A stretch of 64,000 nt of DNA, from positions 4,059,501-4,123,500 of the forward strand of contig NZ_CP026095.1 of assembly GCF_004006295.1 (NCBI RefSeq). The letters run 5' to 3'. Source of the DNA: Peribacillus asahii. Its GTDB lineage: Bacteria; Bacillota; Bacilli; Bacillales; DSM-1321. How positions within the stretch are numbered: the stretch's first letter is position 1; each line of letters opens with the position of its first letter. Made by a program: the position numbers and the translations under genes. Shown one piece after another: positions 8,488-16,765 of this stretch. The notes beneath the pieces are model-generated. The model was not told the DNA's origin. It searched no databases and saw only the letters and a list, made by a program, of their open reading frames with translations.

Positions 8488-9144
8488 ATGGCATCAGAAT
8501 TTTGGTCACCAATCAGCCTCTCCCTTGAGGTAGCGTCTGTATCCAGTATAATAGTTGTGGTTTTAGGATTAATATGTGGGAAAGTCATGGCAAATGCTAC
8601 GTTCAAAGGGAAATCTGTTGTTGAAACAGTTTTCCTTTTGCCTTTAGTATTACCTCCTACTGTTGTGGGCTTTTTGTTGATTGTGCTATTTGGAAGGAAC
8701 AGTCCAGTCGGACAATTGATTGAGTGGATTTTTAAACAACCAGTTATGTTTACATGGTGGGCTGCTGTTATTGCCGCTGTTGTTGTATCCTTTCCGCTTA
8801 TGTATCAATCTGCTAAGGCAGGATTTGAAGCAATTGATCAAGATATTGAGAATGCAGCTCGTGTCGATGGAGCAAATGAATATAAAATATTTCTTTTTAT
8901 TTCTATTCCCCTTGCACTTAAATCGATTATTTCCGGTGCAATCTTAAGTTTTGCACGCGCACTAGGTGAATTTGGAGCCACTCTAATGTTTGCTGGAAAC
9001 ATCCCTGGACAAACGCAAACAACTTCTACAGCCATCTATATCGCTATTGATTCAGGAAATATGGAAATGGCTTGGTTATGGGTCACAAGCATGGTTGTGA
9101 TTTCATTTTTTATGTTAATCTGCGTGCGCTTAGTGAAACCTTAA
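8488..9144 (+). CDS. modB: Molybdate ABC transporter permease
   Basis: 218 residues with about five membrane helices and the EAA coupling loop ENAARVDGANEYKIF near residue 130. LPPTVVGFLL and ALGEFGATLMFAGN are typical of ModB. It starts 4 bases after modA with no strong ribosome site, so coupling is likely. It forms the membrane channel with ModA and an ATPase. Confidence 0.92.
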   Translation: MASEFWSPISLSLEVASVSSIIVVVLGLICGKVMANATFKGKSVVETVFLLPLVLPPTVVGFLLIVLFGRNSPVGQLIEWIFKQPVMFTWWAAVIAAVVVSFPLMYQSAKAGFEAIDQDIENAARVDGANEYKIFLFISIPLALKSIISGAILSFARALGEFGATLMFAGNIPGQTQTTSTAIYIAIDSGNMEMAWLWVTSMVVISFFMLICVRLVKP

Positions 9145-9172
9145 TCAGAAAATATAGGAGATGTCGCCTCTG

Positions 9173-10291
9173 ATGGCTGAATTAAAATTAGTCAATGTTT
9201 ATAAAATGTACGACCAGACCGTAACAGCTGTAGAAAATTTTAATCTGCATGTGAAAGATAAGGAGTTCATCGTTTTTGTTGGCCCTTCCGGTTGTGGAAA
9301 ATCAACAACGCTTCGTATGATTGCCGGCCTGGAAGAACTATCACAAGGTGATTTTTATATCGATGAAAAGAAAGTAAATGATGTGCCATCTAAAGATCGT
9401 GATATCGCAATGGTTTTTCAAAACTATGCCTTATATCCGCATATGTCTGTATATGACAATATAGCGTTTGGTCTGAAGCTTCGTAAACTTCCTAAAAACG
9501 AAATCAATCGTCGGGTAAACGAAGTAGCTGCCATACTCGGAATTCAATCCTGTCTAAATCGTAAACCTAAAGCTTTATCCGGAGGTCAGCGTCAGCGTGT
9601 GGCTTTAGGACGTGCGATTGTCCGTGACGCAAAGGTGTTCTTGATGGATGAACCTTTATCAAACCTTGATGCGAAGCTCCGTGTACAAATGCGTACAGAG
9701 ATTATTAAACTCCATCAGCGTTTACAGACAACTACCATTTATGTCACGCATGATCAGACGGAAGCGATGACAATGGCTACTCGCCTTGTTGTGATGAAAG
9801 ATGGCAGGATTCAACAGGTTGGAGTTCCAAAAGACGTCTACGAAAAGCCTGAAAATATGTTTGTAGGCGGTTTTATCGGTTCACCAGCCATGAATTTCTT
9901 AAATGGAAAGCTGGAAGAAGGCAAATTTATCATTGGCAATACACAAGTAACCGTTCCAGAACACAAAATGAACATGCTGCGTGACCAAGGGTATGTTGGA
10001 AAAGAGATTATTCTTGGTATTAGACCGGAAGATATTCATCATGAATCTACGTTTACCAACGCTGCAAAAGGGACTGCAATCCATACCAAAGTGGAAGTCT
10101 CTGAATTCACAGGCGCCGAAACGATTATCTATTTTCAGATTGAAGGGCAAAATTTTGCAGCTCGTGTCCATTCACATATAAGCATTTCCTCTGGACAAAT
10201 ATGTAATCTTGTATTCGATATGGATAAAGCCCATTTCTTTGATTGTCATACAGAATTAAGAATTCGTTTCAATCATGATTTTACGATATAA
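9173..10291 (+). CDS. ABC transporter ATP-binding protein, MsmX/UgpC-like
   Basis: 372 residues. Walker A GPSGCGKST, Q-loop VFQNYALYPHM, signature [14 protein letters not shown], Walker B FLMDEPLSNLDAKL and switch THDQTEA are all present, and a TOBE-type C-terminal domain has GIRPEDIH. The sequence matches the carbohydrate-importer ATPase MsmX far better than ModC, although it occupies the modC position. The ATG at 9173 (MAELKL) is chosen because AGGAG abuts the earlier ATG at 9161 directly. It probably energises ModAB, but it may also serve sugar importers elsewhere. Confidence 0.88.
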   Translation: MAELKLVNVYKMYDQTVTAVENFNLHVKDKEFIVFVGPSGCGKSTTLRMIAGLEELSQGDFYIDEKKVNDVPSKDRDIAMVFQNYALYPHMSVYDNIAFGLKLRKLPKNEINRRVNEVAAILGIQSCLNRKPKALSGGQRQRVALGRAIVRDAKVFLMDEPLSNLDAKLRVQMRTEIIKLHQRLQTTTIYVTHDQTEAMTMATRLVVMKDGRIQQVGVPKDVYEKPENMFVGGFIGSPAMNFLNGKLEEGKFIIGNTQVTVPEHKMNMLRDQGYVGKEIILGIRPEDIHHESTFTNAAKGTAIHTKVEVSEFTGAETIIYFQIEGQNFAARVHSHISISSGQICNLVFDMDKAHFFDCHTELRIRFNHDFTI

Positions 10292-10539
10292 TGCGTAAGC
10301 CCCTTCTATACTTCATCTTGTATACACCTGTAGCTGCTCTGTTATTTCGTCTTCCACAATTGGATACTTTTATATCCTTTATCTTAATAATCATAGACGA
10401 TAATGACAGCTTTTAACGCGTCTGCTGTATAATATAATGACATAGTCAGATAAGTAGATGAAATTGAAGCATTTTGGCGTATAATTTTATTAATATAAGA
10501 ACCTGAAATATCGCACAGTAGGAAGAGGTGATCAATAAA

Positions 10540-11664
10540 ATGGAATCGACAACGGAACAAATGAGGTATAAAAAAGTATTTTTAAAATATATGGTAGAGC
10601 AACAATCTTTGTTTTTAAATGAATGGTATGAGACCAAAATAATGGATGAAAACGACCTCTACAAAGAAAAGATAAAAGAAAACGGAATTATGTTGTATTC
10701 ATTCATCCTGAATGCCATTAAAGGCTCTTTGTCCGACGACGAGCTGAAGCAATTGGCTTATGAGGTTGCAAATGAACGTATTGAAGCAAATATTAATATT
10801 GGTGATTTTATATACAATATTAACTTAGGAAGAAATATCATTGTCAGGAATGTTTTTGGAGCAAATATCCCCTTAAATGATATACAACTGATAATCAATG
10901 ACATCATCAATCTATTCGATACATTTAGCTTCCATGCCGTGACAAGATATACACATCTAAAAAATAAAGTGATAGAAGAAAAGAACACTTTCATAAGTGA
11001 AAATCACAGAGATAAATTGGCAGTACTAGGACAAATATCATCTAGTTTTGTTCACGAATTCAGAAACCCCCTAACCGCAGTTATGGGCTTTAATAAACTC
11101 TTGAAAAAGGAAAATCCCCATCTGAAATATCTGGATATCATGGATTATGAACTAAATCAGCTGAATTTCAGGATAACGCAATTCCTTCACACTTCCAAAG
11201 CTGATTTTAACGAGGGAAAAAGGGAAAAATTTTTCATCCGGGACCTATTTGATGAAATTCAACAACTAACTTATGCAAGTATAGTCGACGAAAGCATAAA
11301 TGTAGATATAGAAATCCCCCCTGACTTTTCTATAATAGCGAGCAGAGATGCGCTAAAACAAGTATTACTAAACCTTTTTATAAATTCCATTGATGCATTA
11401 AAGCATAAAGATCAGCCTAGAACTTTGAAAGTACATTCTTTCACCACTTCGAATGAACAGATAATTAGCATATCAAACAACGGACCCTCCATTGCAAGTG
11501 AATACATCGAATCGATTTTTGAGCCTTTTTTCACAACGAAAGAATTAGGAACAGGCATCGGCTTGTACGTTTGTAAGAAGATTATAGAATGTTATGATGG
11601 TTATATAAATTGTGTCTCTAATGATGATTTAACAACATTCAATATACATTTTCCAAATAGTTGA
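10540..11664 (+). CDS. Soluble sensor histidine kinase (orphan)
   Basis: 374 residues with no membrane helix. The N-terminal 150 residues are an all-helical sensor region, perhaps of the RsbR/RsbRD N-terminal type. The dimerisation box SSFVHEFRNPL carries the phospho-acceptor His172, followed by an N-box (NLFINSIDAL) and a G-box (GTGIGLYVCKK). It resembles cytoplasmic sporulation-type kinases of Bacillus. No response regulator is adjacent. The ATG at 10540 has GAGGTG 9 bases upstream and is preferred to the in-frame GTG at 10528. It lies 248 bases behind the mod operon with no clear terminator between. Confidence 0.85.
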   Translation: MESTTEQMRYKKVFLKYMVEQQSLFLNEWYETKIMDENDLYKEKIKENGIMLYSFILNAIKGSLSDDELKQLAYEVANERIEANINIGDFIYNINLGRNIIVRNVFGANIPLNDIQLIINDIINLFDTFSFHAVTRYTHLKNKVIEEKNTFISENHRDKLAVLGQISSSFVHEFRNPLTAVMGFNKLLKKENPHLKYLDIMDYELNQLNFRITQFLHTSKADFNEGKREKFFIRDLFDEIQQLTYASIVDESINVDIEIPPDFSIIASRDALKQVLLNLFINSIDALKHKDQPRTLKVHSFTTSNEQIISISNNGPSIASEYIESIFEPFFTTKELGTGIGLYVCKKIIECYDGYINCVSNDDLTTFNIHFPNS

Positions 11665-11700
11665 ATGTTTGTTGACTAACTGTCCAAAGGAGTGAAAATC

Positions 11701-12543
11701 ATGTCTTATTTAAAAAGCATAGATTGGTTGAAGAATCTAATGGATCAACAGATAATTGATTTTGTAATCGTGGATGTCCGATTTAGCTTAGGTGATCCAA
11801 ATGCAGGAAGAAAATCTTATCTGAACGGGCATATCCCAGGCGCAGTTTATTTGGATTTGGATCAAGATTTATCTAGCGTAGTAGGCAAACACGGCGGGAG
11901 GCACCCATTACCCAATATAGATGAACTATGTATTAAATTAGGAGAGATAGGGATTGATCAATCCACTTATGTGATTATTTATGATGATCAAGATGGGATG
12001 TTTGCCGCTCGTTTATGGTGGCAATTGCGTTATCTAGGCCATACAAATACATACATCTTAAATGGAGGTTACTCTAAATGGGTGCAAGCTGGATTGGATC
12101 AAACAACAGACATTCCGCAATATGAGAAAAGAACATTTCATCCCGCTTTGCTTTCAGATGAGATCATGTATATGGAAGATGTGAAAAACAGACTTCACCA
12201 TGAAAATGTTCTTTTAATCGACTCACGAGAAAGAACGAGATACCTTGGGGAAGAAGAACCGATAGATAAAAAAGCGGGGCATATTCCTGGTGCCATCAAC
12301 TATTTCTGGAAAGAGGTCATTACTGAATCCGGAGAATGGAAGACAAAGAATGATTTGCAGAAGTACTTTTCTTCTGTACCCAAAGAAAAAGAAATTATCG
12401 TGTATTGCGGTTCTGGCGTTTCTGCCTGTCCTAATATCTTGGCATTACATGAGGCTGGCTATCAAAATGTAAAACTGTATGCTGGTAGCTGGAGTGACTG
12501 GATTAGCTATCCTGAAAATGCAATCGCTTTGGGAGAAGAATAA
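11701..12543 (+). CDS. Sulfurtransferase (two rhodanese domains)
   Basis: 280 residues with an inactive N-terminal rhodanese domain (about 1-140) and an active C-terminal domain (about 155-275). The catalytic loop CGSGVSA starts at Cys236 and is closer to 3-mercaptopyruvate sulfurtransferases (CGSGVTA) than to thiosulfate enzymes (CRKGVTA). It moves sulfane sulfur to cyanide or protein thiols. AAAGGAG precedes the ATG at 11701. Its place inside the molybdenum cofactor and FDH region allows a role in sulfur supply, but this is inference only. Confidence 0.88.
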   Translation: MSYLKSIDWLKNLMDQQIIDFVIVDVRFSLGDPNAGRKSYLNGHIPGAVYLDLDQDLSSVVGKHGGRHPLPNIDELCIKLGEIGIDQSTYVIIYDDQDGMFAARLWWQLRYLGHTNTYILNGGYSKWVQAGLDQTTDIPQYEKRTFHPALLSDEIMYMEDVKNRLHHENVLLIDSRERTRYLGEEEPIDKKAGHIPGAINYFWKEVITESGEWKTKNDLQKYFSSVPKEKEIIVYCGSGVSACPNILALHEAGYQNVKLYAGSWSDWISYPENAIALGEE

Positions 12544-12556
12544 ACCTTATAATGAA

Positions 12557-12590
12557 GGACGGTAGAGTTAAAGAAGAACCTACCGTTTTT
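12557..12590 (+). terminator. Intrinsic terminator of the sulfurtransferase gene
   Basis: Stem ACGGTAG/CTACCGT (12559-12565 and 12580-12586) followed by a T run, 15 bases past the stop codon. Confidence 0.75.
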
Positions 12591-12698
12591 ATGTGCGAAA
12601 ATAGCTTTATTCAATAGGAAATCGGTACGTCTTTACAATAATCCCATTATCGGCGGGTTGAAAATTGAACTCTAGTTAACCGTTCAAAACCAATCTAT

Positions 12699-12794
12699 TC
12701 ATATAAGCGGAGGTTCCCTCTTCATAAAGTCAACGGGATGTAAATCAATACGCTGTACGTCTCTTGATTTGGCTCGACGAATGATGCTGAAATA
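12699..12794 (-). pseudogene. Possible C-terminal gene remnant (31 codons)
   Basis: A short frame bounded by TAA and TGA reads FSIIRRAKSRDVQRIDLHPV followed by DFMKREPPLI. The protein-like composition and the LHPVD motif suggest the tail of a lost gene; similar motifs occur near the end of some polysaccharide deacetylases, which is a guess. There is no start codon with a ribosome site. The surrounding 600-base gap between the sulfurtransferase and the coiled-coil gene holds nothing else protein-like. Confidence 0.3.
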
Positions 12795-12810
12795 TTAAAT
12801 AGGATCTATA

Positions 12811-12850
12811 TAAAAGTAACAGACAGTTCATGAACTGTCTGTTGCTTTTA
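12811..12850. terminator. 40-base near-perfect palindrome, bidirectional terminator-like
   Basis: The two 20-base halves (12811-12830 and 12831-12850) are complementary except for one pair. The centre is AGACAGTTCATGAACTGTCT, and A and T tracts lie at the two ends. No intact gene ends immediately beside it; the remnant at 12699 and the rhodanese terminator lie to its left. Confidence 0.55.
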
Positions 12851-13147
12851 TATCATAGAACTACTTGTTAGCTAGTCAGCTAGGAGGCAACCGATAGAGT
12901 CAATAAACAACCACTCAAGCCTTGATCCTAGATTTTATCGAACTTTAAAATATGAGAGCTGAAACTTGAACGCATAAGAACTTTAATTTCTGAGCTTTAT
13001 ATCTTGAGTTTTGATTGTTGAACTTTTATTCATCTAGTATCAACTATTTGATATCATCTCATGATAAAAGATGGCGACTGTTACGCCATAGCCGCCCGTG
13101 CGTGTTTAAGTTTTATCAGTTTTCGACTAACTAATAGTATTTTCTTT
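12851..13147. other. Non-coding stretch
   Basis: No gene is supported. A small hairpin, ATGGCG/CGCCAT, occurs around 13070-13088, about 60 bases beyond the stop of the coiled-coil gene. Read leftward it lacks a T run, so it is not a convincing terminator. Confidence 0.35.
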
Positions 13148-13768
13148 TTATTCTACATGAATTTTTGTGATTGTGTTACTTTCAGAAAGAACAAAATCAC
13201 ACTCTGTTTCGAAGTCTTCAATTTTTCTTGTTAATTCTTCGATTTTCTCTTTTAGATTAAGAGAATCTATCAACTTTGCTTCATTGTCTGCTTTAAACGC
13301 TTTTGTAATTTCTTCATTTTCCATCGCTTTCGCCTTTCCATCTTTTCCGTAAAGCGCCTCGAGTTGACGATCCAAGCGATGTTTAACCTCTTCATTTACT
13401 TCATCGACATAATCAACTAGTTTCGTATATGTATTTTTCAATTTCGCCAATAACGTTTTCTCATATTCAATCGATGTTTTCCGTTCAATAACTTCCGCCA
13501 CCGTCATCGTTATACCAGCTACTTCAACAGTCGTTGTTGCATTTGATACAACAATCGCTGATTTAATCTTATTTCGTCTTTTAATTAAATCTTGAACAGA
13601 CTGATAATCCGCTTTTGCCCGTTTTTCGACTTCCTCGACACTGTTGAATCCAGTCATCACTTTTTTCCCAACCATGTAGCCGCCAAACGTCGAATCATGA
13701 ATGGTACGTTGAATTCTTTTATCTAACAGTTTTAATTCTGATAAAGCACGAGTAATAGTAATTTCCAA
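13148..13768 (-). CDS. Uncharacterised coiled-coil protein, 206 aa
   Basis: The best start is TTG at 13768, which has GAGGAGGAG 6 bases upstream; the longer upstream frame has no ribosome site and reads like non-coding sequence. The protein is mostly charged helix, with a short beta-rich insert (VVSNATTTVEVAGITMTVAE, about residues 75-95) and a final coiled coil of about 35 residues. Similar proteins occur in phage and prophage contexts of Bacilli, but I do not recognise a named family. It has no membrane segment or signal peptide. Function unknown. Confidence 0.7.
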   Translation of the reverse strand: MEITITRALSELKLLDKRIQRTIHDSTFGGYMVGKKVMTGFNSVEEVEKRAKADYQSVQDLIKRRNKIKSAIVVSNATTTVEVAGITMTVAEVIERKTSIEYEKTLLAKLKNTYTKLVDYVDEVNEEVKHRLDRQLEALYGKDGKAKAMENEEITKAFKADNEAKLIDSLNLKEKIEELTRKIEDFETECDFVLSESNTITKIHVE

Positions 13769-14037
13769 AATGAACTCCTCCTCGTTATGTACATCATATC
13801 GGCAATGTAAAGCCATTGACACTAGTCTATCATATTTAAAGAATAAGATGAGAATTTTAGAAACACACAACTTTAGGTCTATATCAATCAAAATCCCATA
13901 AGGGTACTTCTTCTCATTATCGAATATCAAAACAAGGAACAAAGCATCATTATTACAAAAATGCTACATTTTACCATAACATTTAAAACCTCAAATGATA
14001 GAATTATCCATATTCTATTTATTCAAGGAGGTCTATT

Positions 14038-15354
14038 ATGCGTCAAATAAAGGGAATGATTGGTGTATTAAGTTTTTTATGTATGTTCAGTTTTTTTATT
14101 ACTACTGCAGAAGCAGCTAAAATAGAAGCTGAGCCAAATAATGTGAGGGAAAAAGCAACAAGTATTAAGCTATTAGAAGAAGTGGAAGGAAGCATTACAA
14201 ATAATAGTGATGTAGATTTTTATCGAGTTAGTTTATCCACTAAAGGTACGTTCCGAGTACATTCTATTCTAGGAAATGAATTTGATACAAATCGAAATTA
14301 TTATGAATCTTACAAACTGCGTCTATATAACGCCAGCGGCCAACTAATTCAAACAAGTACCGCTTATGGTGCCTATCTTGAAAACGAGCTATTCTACTTC
14401 CAAAAAATCGAAGCGGCCCTAGAAAAAGGTACGTATTATATCGCTGTACAAGTTACAAACAATCAGTTTACTTTCAACAATGAACCTTACCTTCTATTGC
14501 AAGAATTTAATGATGGTAAGGTAAGCATTACATCATTAAAATCAAATGTTGTTTCACCACAACCAACAAACAAGACAATCAAATGGACAGCAAAAGCAAA
14601 GGGAGTAGATTTGCAATATAAATTCAGTGTATATTCTAATAAAAAATGGACTACACTACAAAATTACTCTTCTAAAAGCTCGGTAAACTGGACACCAAAT
14701 AAAGCTGGAAAGTATAAGGTTAAAGTAACTGTACGCAATACTGTTTCCGGAAAAACCGTATCAAAGGAAAGCAGTTACACTGTTTTCAAACCATCTGATT
14801 TTTCCATAGTCTCATTTACAGCCAATAAAAAATCTCCACAAATCCAAGGAACTACCATTACCTATACTGTAAAAACGAAAGGTTCGTATCTGGAGTACCG
14901 TTACCGTGTATACGAAAAAGGCAAATGGTATACAGCAAAAAATTATTCTAGTAAGAAAAGCTACTCTGCTTTCCCATACTATACAGGAACATATAAAGTA
15001 GCTGTTGATGTCCGTCAAAAAGGAACAAACAAAGTAAAAACCAAAATCATTACACTAACTATTAAAGAAGCTCCAGCTTATAGAATGAATTTAAATTATG
15101 ATTACTCAAAGAATTCAGCATCATTCTTCATAGACAATAACGGAAGTAAGACATTAACAGTGAACAAAATTCAACTTTACAATGGGAATAAAGTAATTTA
15201 CTCTTACAGTCCTAAAAATTGGACTGTAAAGGTACAGGGTTCTAAAACGTTTACATTTAAACCAAAAAACAGATTAGCAACATTTAATAGTTCAACATAT
15301 TCCAAAATCACCTACACATATGACGGAATCAAGCATACAGGGAAATTATATTAG
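14038..15354 (+). CDS. Secreted surface protein with triple-tyrosine repeats
   Basis: 438 residues. The signal peptide has a hydrophobic core at 8-24 and probable cleavage after AEA. Residues 27-160 resemble a bacterial pre-peptidase C-terminal-like beta domain (EPNNVREKATSI, DVDFYRVSL). Two tandem repeats of about 85 residues follow (about 165-255 and 260-345), each with YKFSVY/YRYRVY, KKWTTLQNYS/KGKWYTAKNYS and GKYKVKVTVR/GTYKVAVDVR. These are like the triple-tyrosine modules of Bacillus cell-wall amidases. A C-terminal beta domain has no catalytic motif. An excellent AAGGAGG site precedes the ATG. A binding or adhesion role is inferred. Confidence 0.8.
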   Translation: MRQIKGMIGVLSFLCMFSFFITTAEAAKIEAEPNNVREKATSIKLLEEVEGSITNNSDVDFYRVSLSTKGTFRVHSILGNEFDTNRNYYESYKLRLYNASGQLIQTSTAYGAYLENELFYFQKIEAALEKGTYYIAVQVTNNQFTFNNEPYLLLQEFNDGKVSITSLKSNVVSPQPTNKTIKWTAKAKGVDLQYKFSVYSNKKWTTLQNYSSKSSVNWTPNKAGKYKVKVTVRNTVSGKTVSKESSYTVFKPSDFSIVSFTANKKSPQIQGTTITYTVKTKGSYLEYRYRVYEKGKWYTAKNYSSKKSYSAFPYYTGTYKVAVDVRQKGTNKVKTKIITLTIKEAPAYRMNLNYDYSKNSASFFIDNNGSKTLTVNKIQLYNGNKVIYSYSPKNWTVKVQGSKTFTFKPKNRLATFNSSTYSKITYTYDGIKHTGKLY

Positions 15355-15390
15355 TTGATATTTAAATGGTTTATACAGCAACTAACTACT

Positions 15391-15430
15391 AGGCAGTCCA
15401 TTAATTGAGGACTGTCTTCTACTTTTTTCA
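15391..15430 (+). terminator. Intrinsic terminator of the surface protein gene
   Basis: Stem CAGTCC/GGACTG (15394-15399 and 15409-15414) with a T-rich tail ending in TTTTTTC. Confidence 0.65.
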
Positions 15431-15479
15431 TCATAGAATGACTTGTCAATTCAGAGACAATAATTAAAGCAAATCCTAT

Positions 15480-15519
15480 CAAAAAAGGAATCGAGCAGTT
15501 CATAATCACTCTCGATTCC
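15480..15519 (-). terminator. Intrinsic terminator of the moeB-moaD operon
   Basis: 9-bp stem GGAATCGAG/CTCGATTCC (15487-15495 and 15511-15519). Read leftward it is followed by TTTTTTG. It lies 25 bases past the moaD stop. Confidence 0.85.
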
Positions 15520-15544
15520 CCTAAACAATATCCTTCACTATTCC

Positions 15545-15778
15545 TTAACCACCACTGACTGGAGGAATGAATGCAACCGTATCTTGATCCTTTAGCGTTT
15601 CATCCTCTGTCACGAAGCTTTCATTAACAGCGACCATCACTTGCTGAAGCGAAGAAAGCTGATATTCCGTTTGAAGATACTCTTTTAATTGTGAAACGGT
15701 AATATCTTGTTTCTCTACTTGCAGCTGGTCCATTCCAACTTCTTCACGTATTCCTGCAAAAAATAAAACCGTGATCAC
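15545..15778 (-). CDS. moaD: Molybdopterin synthase small subunit
   Basis: 77 residues of ubiquitin-like fold, ending in FIPPVSGG. The terminal Gly-Gly is the site that MoeB adenylates and that is then thiocarboxylated. With MoaE it converts cyclic pyranopterin monophosphate to molybdopterin. It overlaps moaE by 4 bases at the end of the moeB-moeA-mobB-moaE-moaD operon. Confidence 0.93.
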   Translation of the reverse strand: MITVLFFAGIREEVGMDQLQVEKQDITVSQLKEYLQTEYQLSSLQQVMVAVNESFVTEDETLKDQDTVAFIPPVSGG

Positions 15779-16239
15779 ATCGATTCCCCCTTACTTGGTT
15801 TTCCTTCAGGATATTCAACCGTCTCTAGCTGATCTCCTATCCACTTCGTTCCATCTTCCCAAAACTCTTTTTTCCAAATAGGGACAATTTGTTTAATCCG
15901 TTCAATGGCATACTCATTTGCTTCATATGCCGTTTTTCGATGCGGGGAGGAGACCGCAATAACTACAGCAACTTCTGTTATATCTAATTTACCTACACGA
16001 TGAGTAATAGCTGTTAAGGCATCTGGCCATCTTTGCTGAATTTCATCTCCAATTTGACTAAGCATTTTAACAGCCATTGGTTCATACGCTTGATATTCAA
16101 GAGATAATGTCTTTTTCCCTTTTGTAAATTCTCTAACCGTCCCAATAAAAGTCGTAATCGCACCTGCCTCTCTTCGGGAAACCTTGCTGATTAATGCTTC
16201 TACCGAAATGGGACTATGCGTAATTTCAAATAACTCCAT
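15775..16239 (-). CDS. moaE: Molybdopterin synthase catalytic subunit
   Basis: 154 residues with AGAITTFIGTVREFTKGK at the N-terminus, LEYQAYEPMA, HRVGKLDITEVAVVIAVSS-type core strands and the catalytic lysine region WKKEFWEDGTKWIGD near residues 123-136. It forms the heterotetramer with MoaD. Overlaps on both sides (14 bases with mobB, 4 bases with moaD) show tight coupling. Confidence 0.93.
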   Translation of the reverse strand: MELFEITHSPISVEALISKVSRREAGAITTFIGTVREFTKGKKTLSLEYQAYEPMAVKMLSQIGDEIQQRWPDALTAITHRVGKLDITEVAVVIAVSSPHRKTAYEANEYAIERIKQIVPIWKKEFWEDGTKWIGDQLETVEYPEGKPSKGESM

Positions 16240-16765
16240 CCTTATTCACCACTTCCATTATGAAATCTATATATAAGTGATCTTCATTTAATTGAAACAC
16301 TTTATAGTTCTGAACTAGTTTTTGATCTACCTGCACATGGCTAATGATGCACTGTACATTCGTTAAAGAATCCAGAATGGAAAGGTCCTGTTCATCTCGA
16401 ATCAAGGCTACTTTCGGATAACTTTCCCTTTTATATCCTTCAACGAAGATGACATCTATTGAAAAAAATTGGTAAAATTGCAACATTTCATCCAGACTCA
16501 AATCATCCATCTTAGCGCGCAGCTGTAAGGTGCCTCCCCCTTCTACACTAGACACAACAGCTCCTGCCTCATAATGACGGATACTATCTTTATCTTTAGA
16601 CGGTGATTCATAAGAGGGTGCTCCGCCATGCCCATGATGCTTAATGGATGCTGCTCTTAATCCAACTTGTGCGGCTCTACTAATTAATTTTTCCATCAAT
16701 GTCGTCTTACCGCTATTTTGATACCCTACGACCTGTAAGATGGGACAATATTTTCCCAAGGCCAC
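16226..16765 (-). CDS. mobB: Molybdopterin-guanine dinucleotide biosynthesis adaptor MobB
   Basis: 179 residues with a P-loop VGYQNSGKTT near residue 13, followed by SIKHHGHGG, typical of MobB. It binds GTP and helps MobA make the dinucleotide cofactor. No ATG is available. The GTG at 16765, 5 bases after AAGGA, is the best start and lies within the last 40 bases of moeA. TTG codons nearby cannot be excluded. Confidence 0.88.
   Translation of the reverse strand: MALGKYCPILQVVGYQNSGKTTLMEKLISRAAQVGLRAASIKHHGHGGAPSYESPSKDKDSIRHYEAGAVVSSVEGGGTLQLRAKMDDLSLDEMLQFYQFFSIDVIFVEGYKRESYPKVALIRDEQDLSILDSLTNVQCIISHVQVDQKLVQNYKVFQLNEDHLYIDFIMEVVNKDGVI

Noticed and set aside
13769..13942. Upstream extension of the 206-aa coiled-coil gene
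   Set aside because: No ribosome site and a composition unlike the rest of the protein; TTG at 13768 has GAGGAGGAG.
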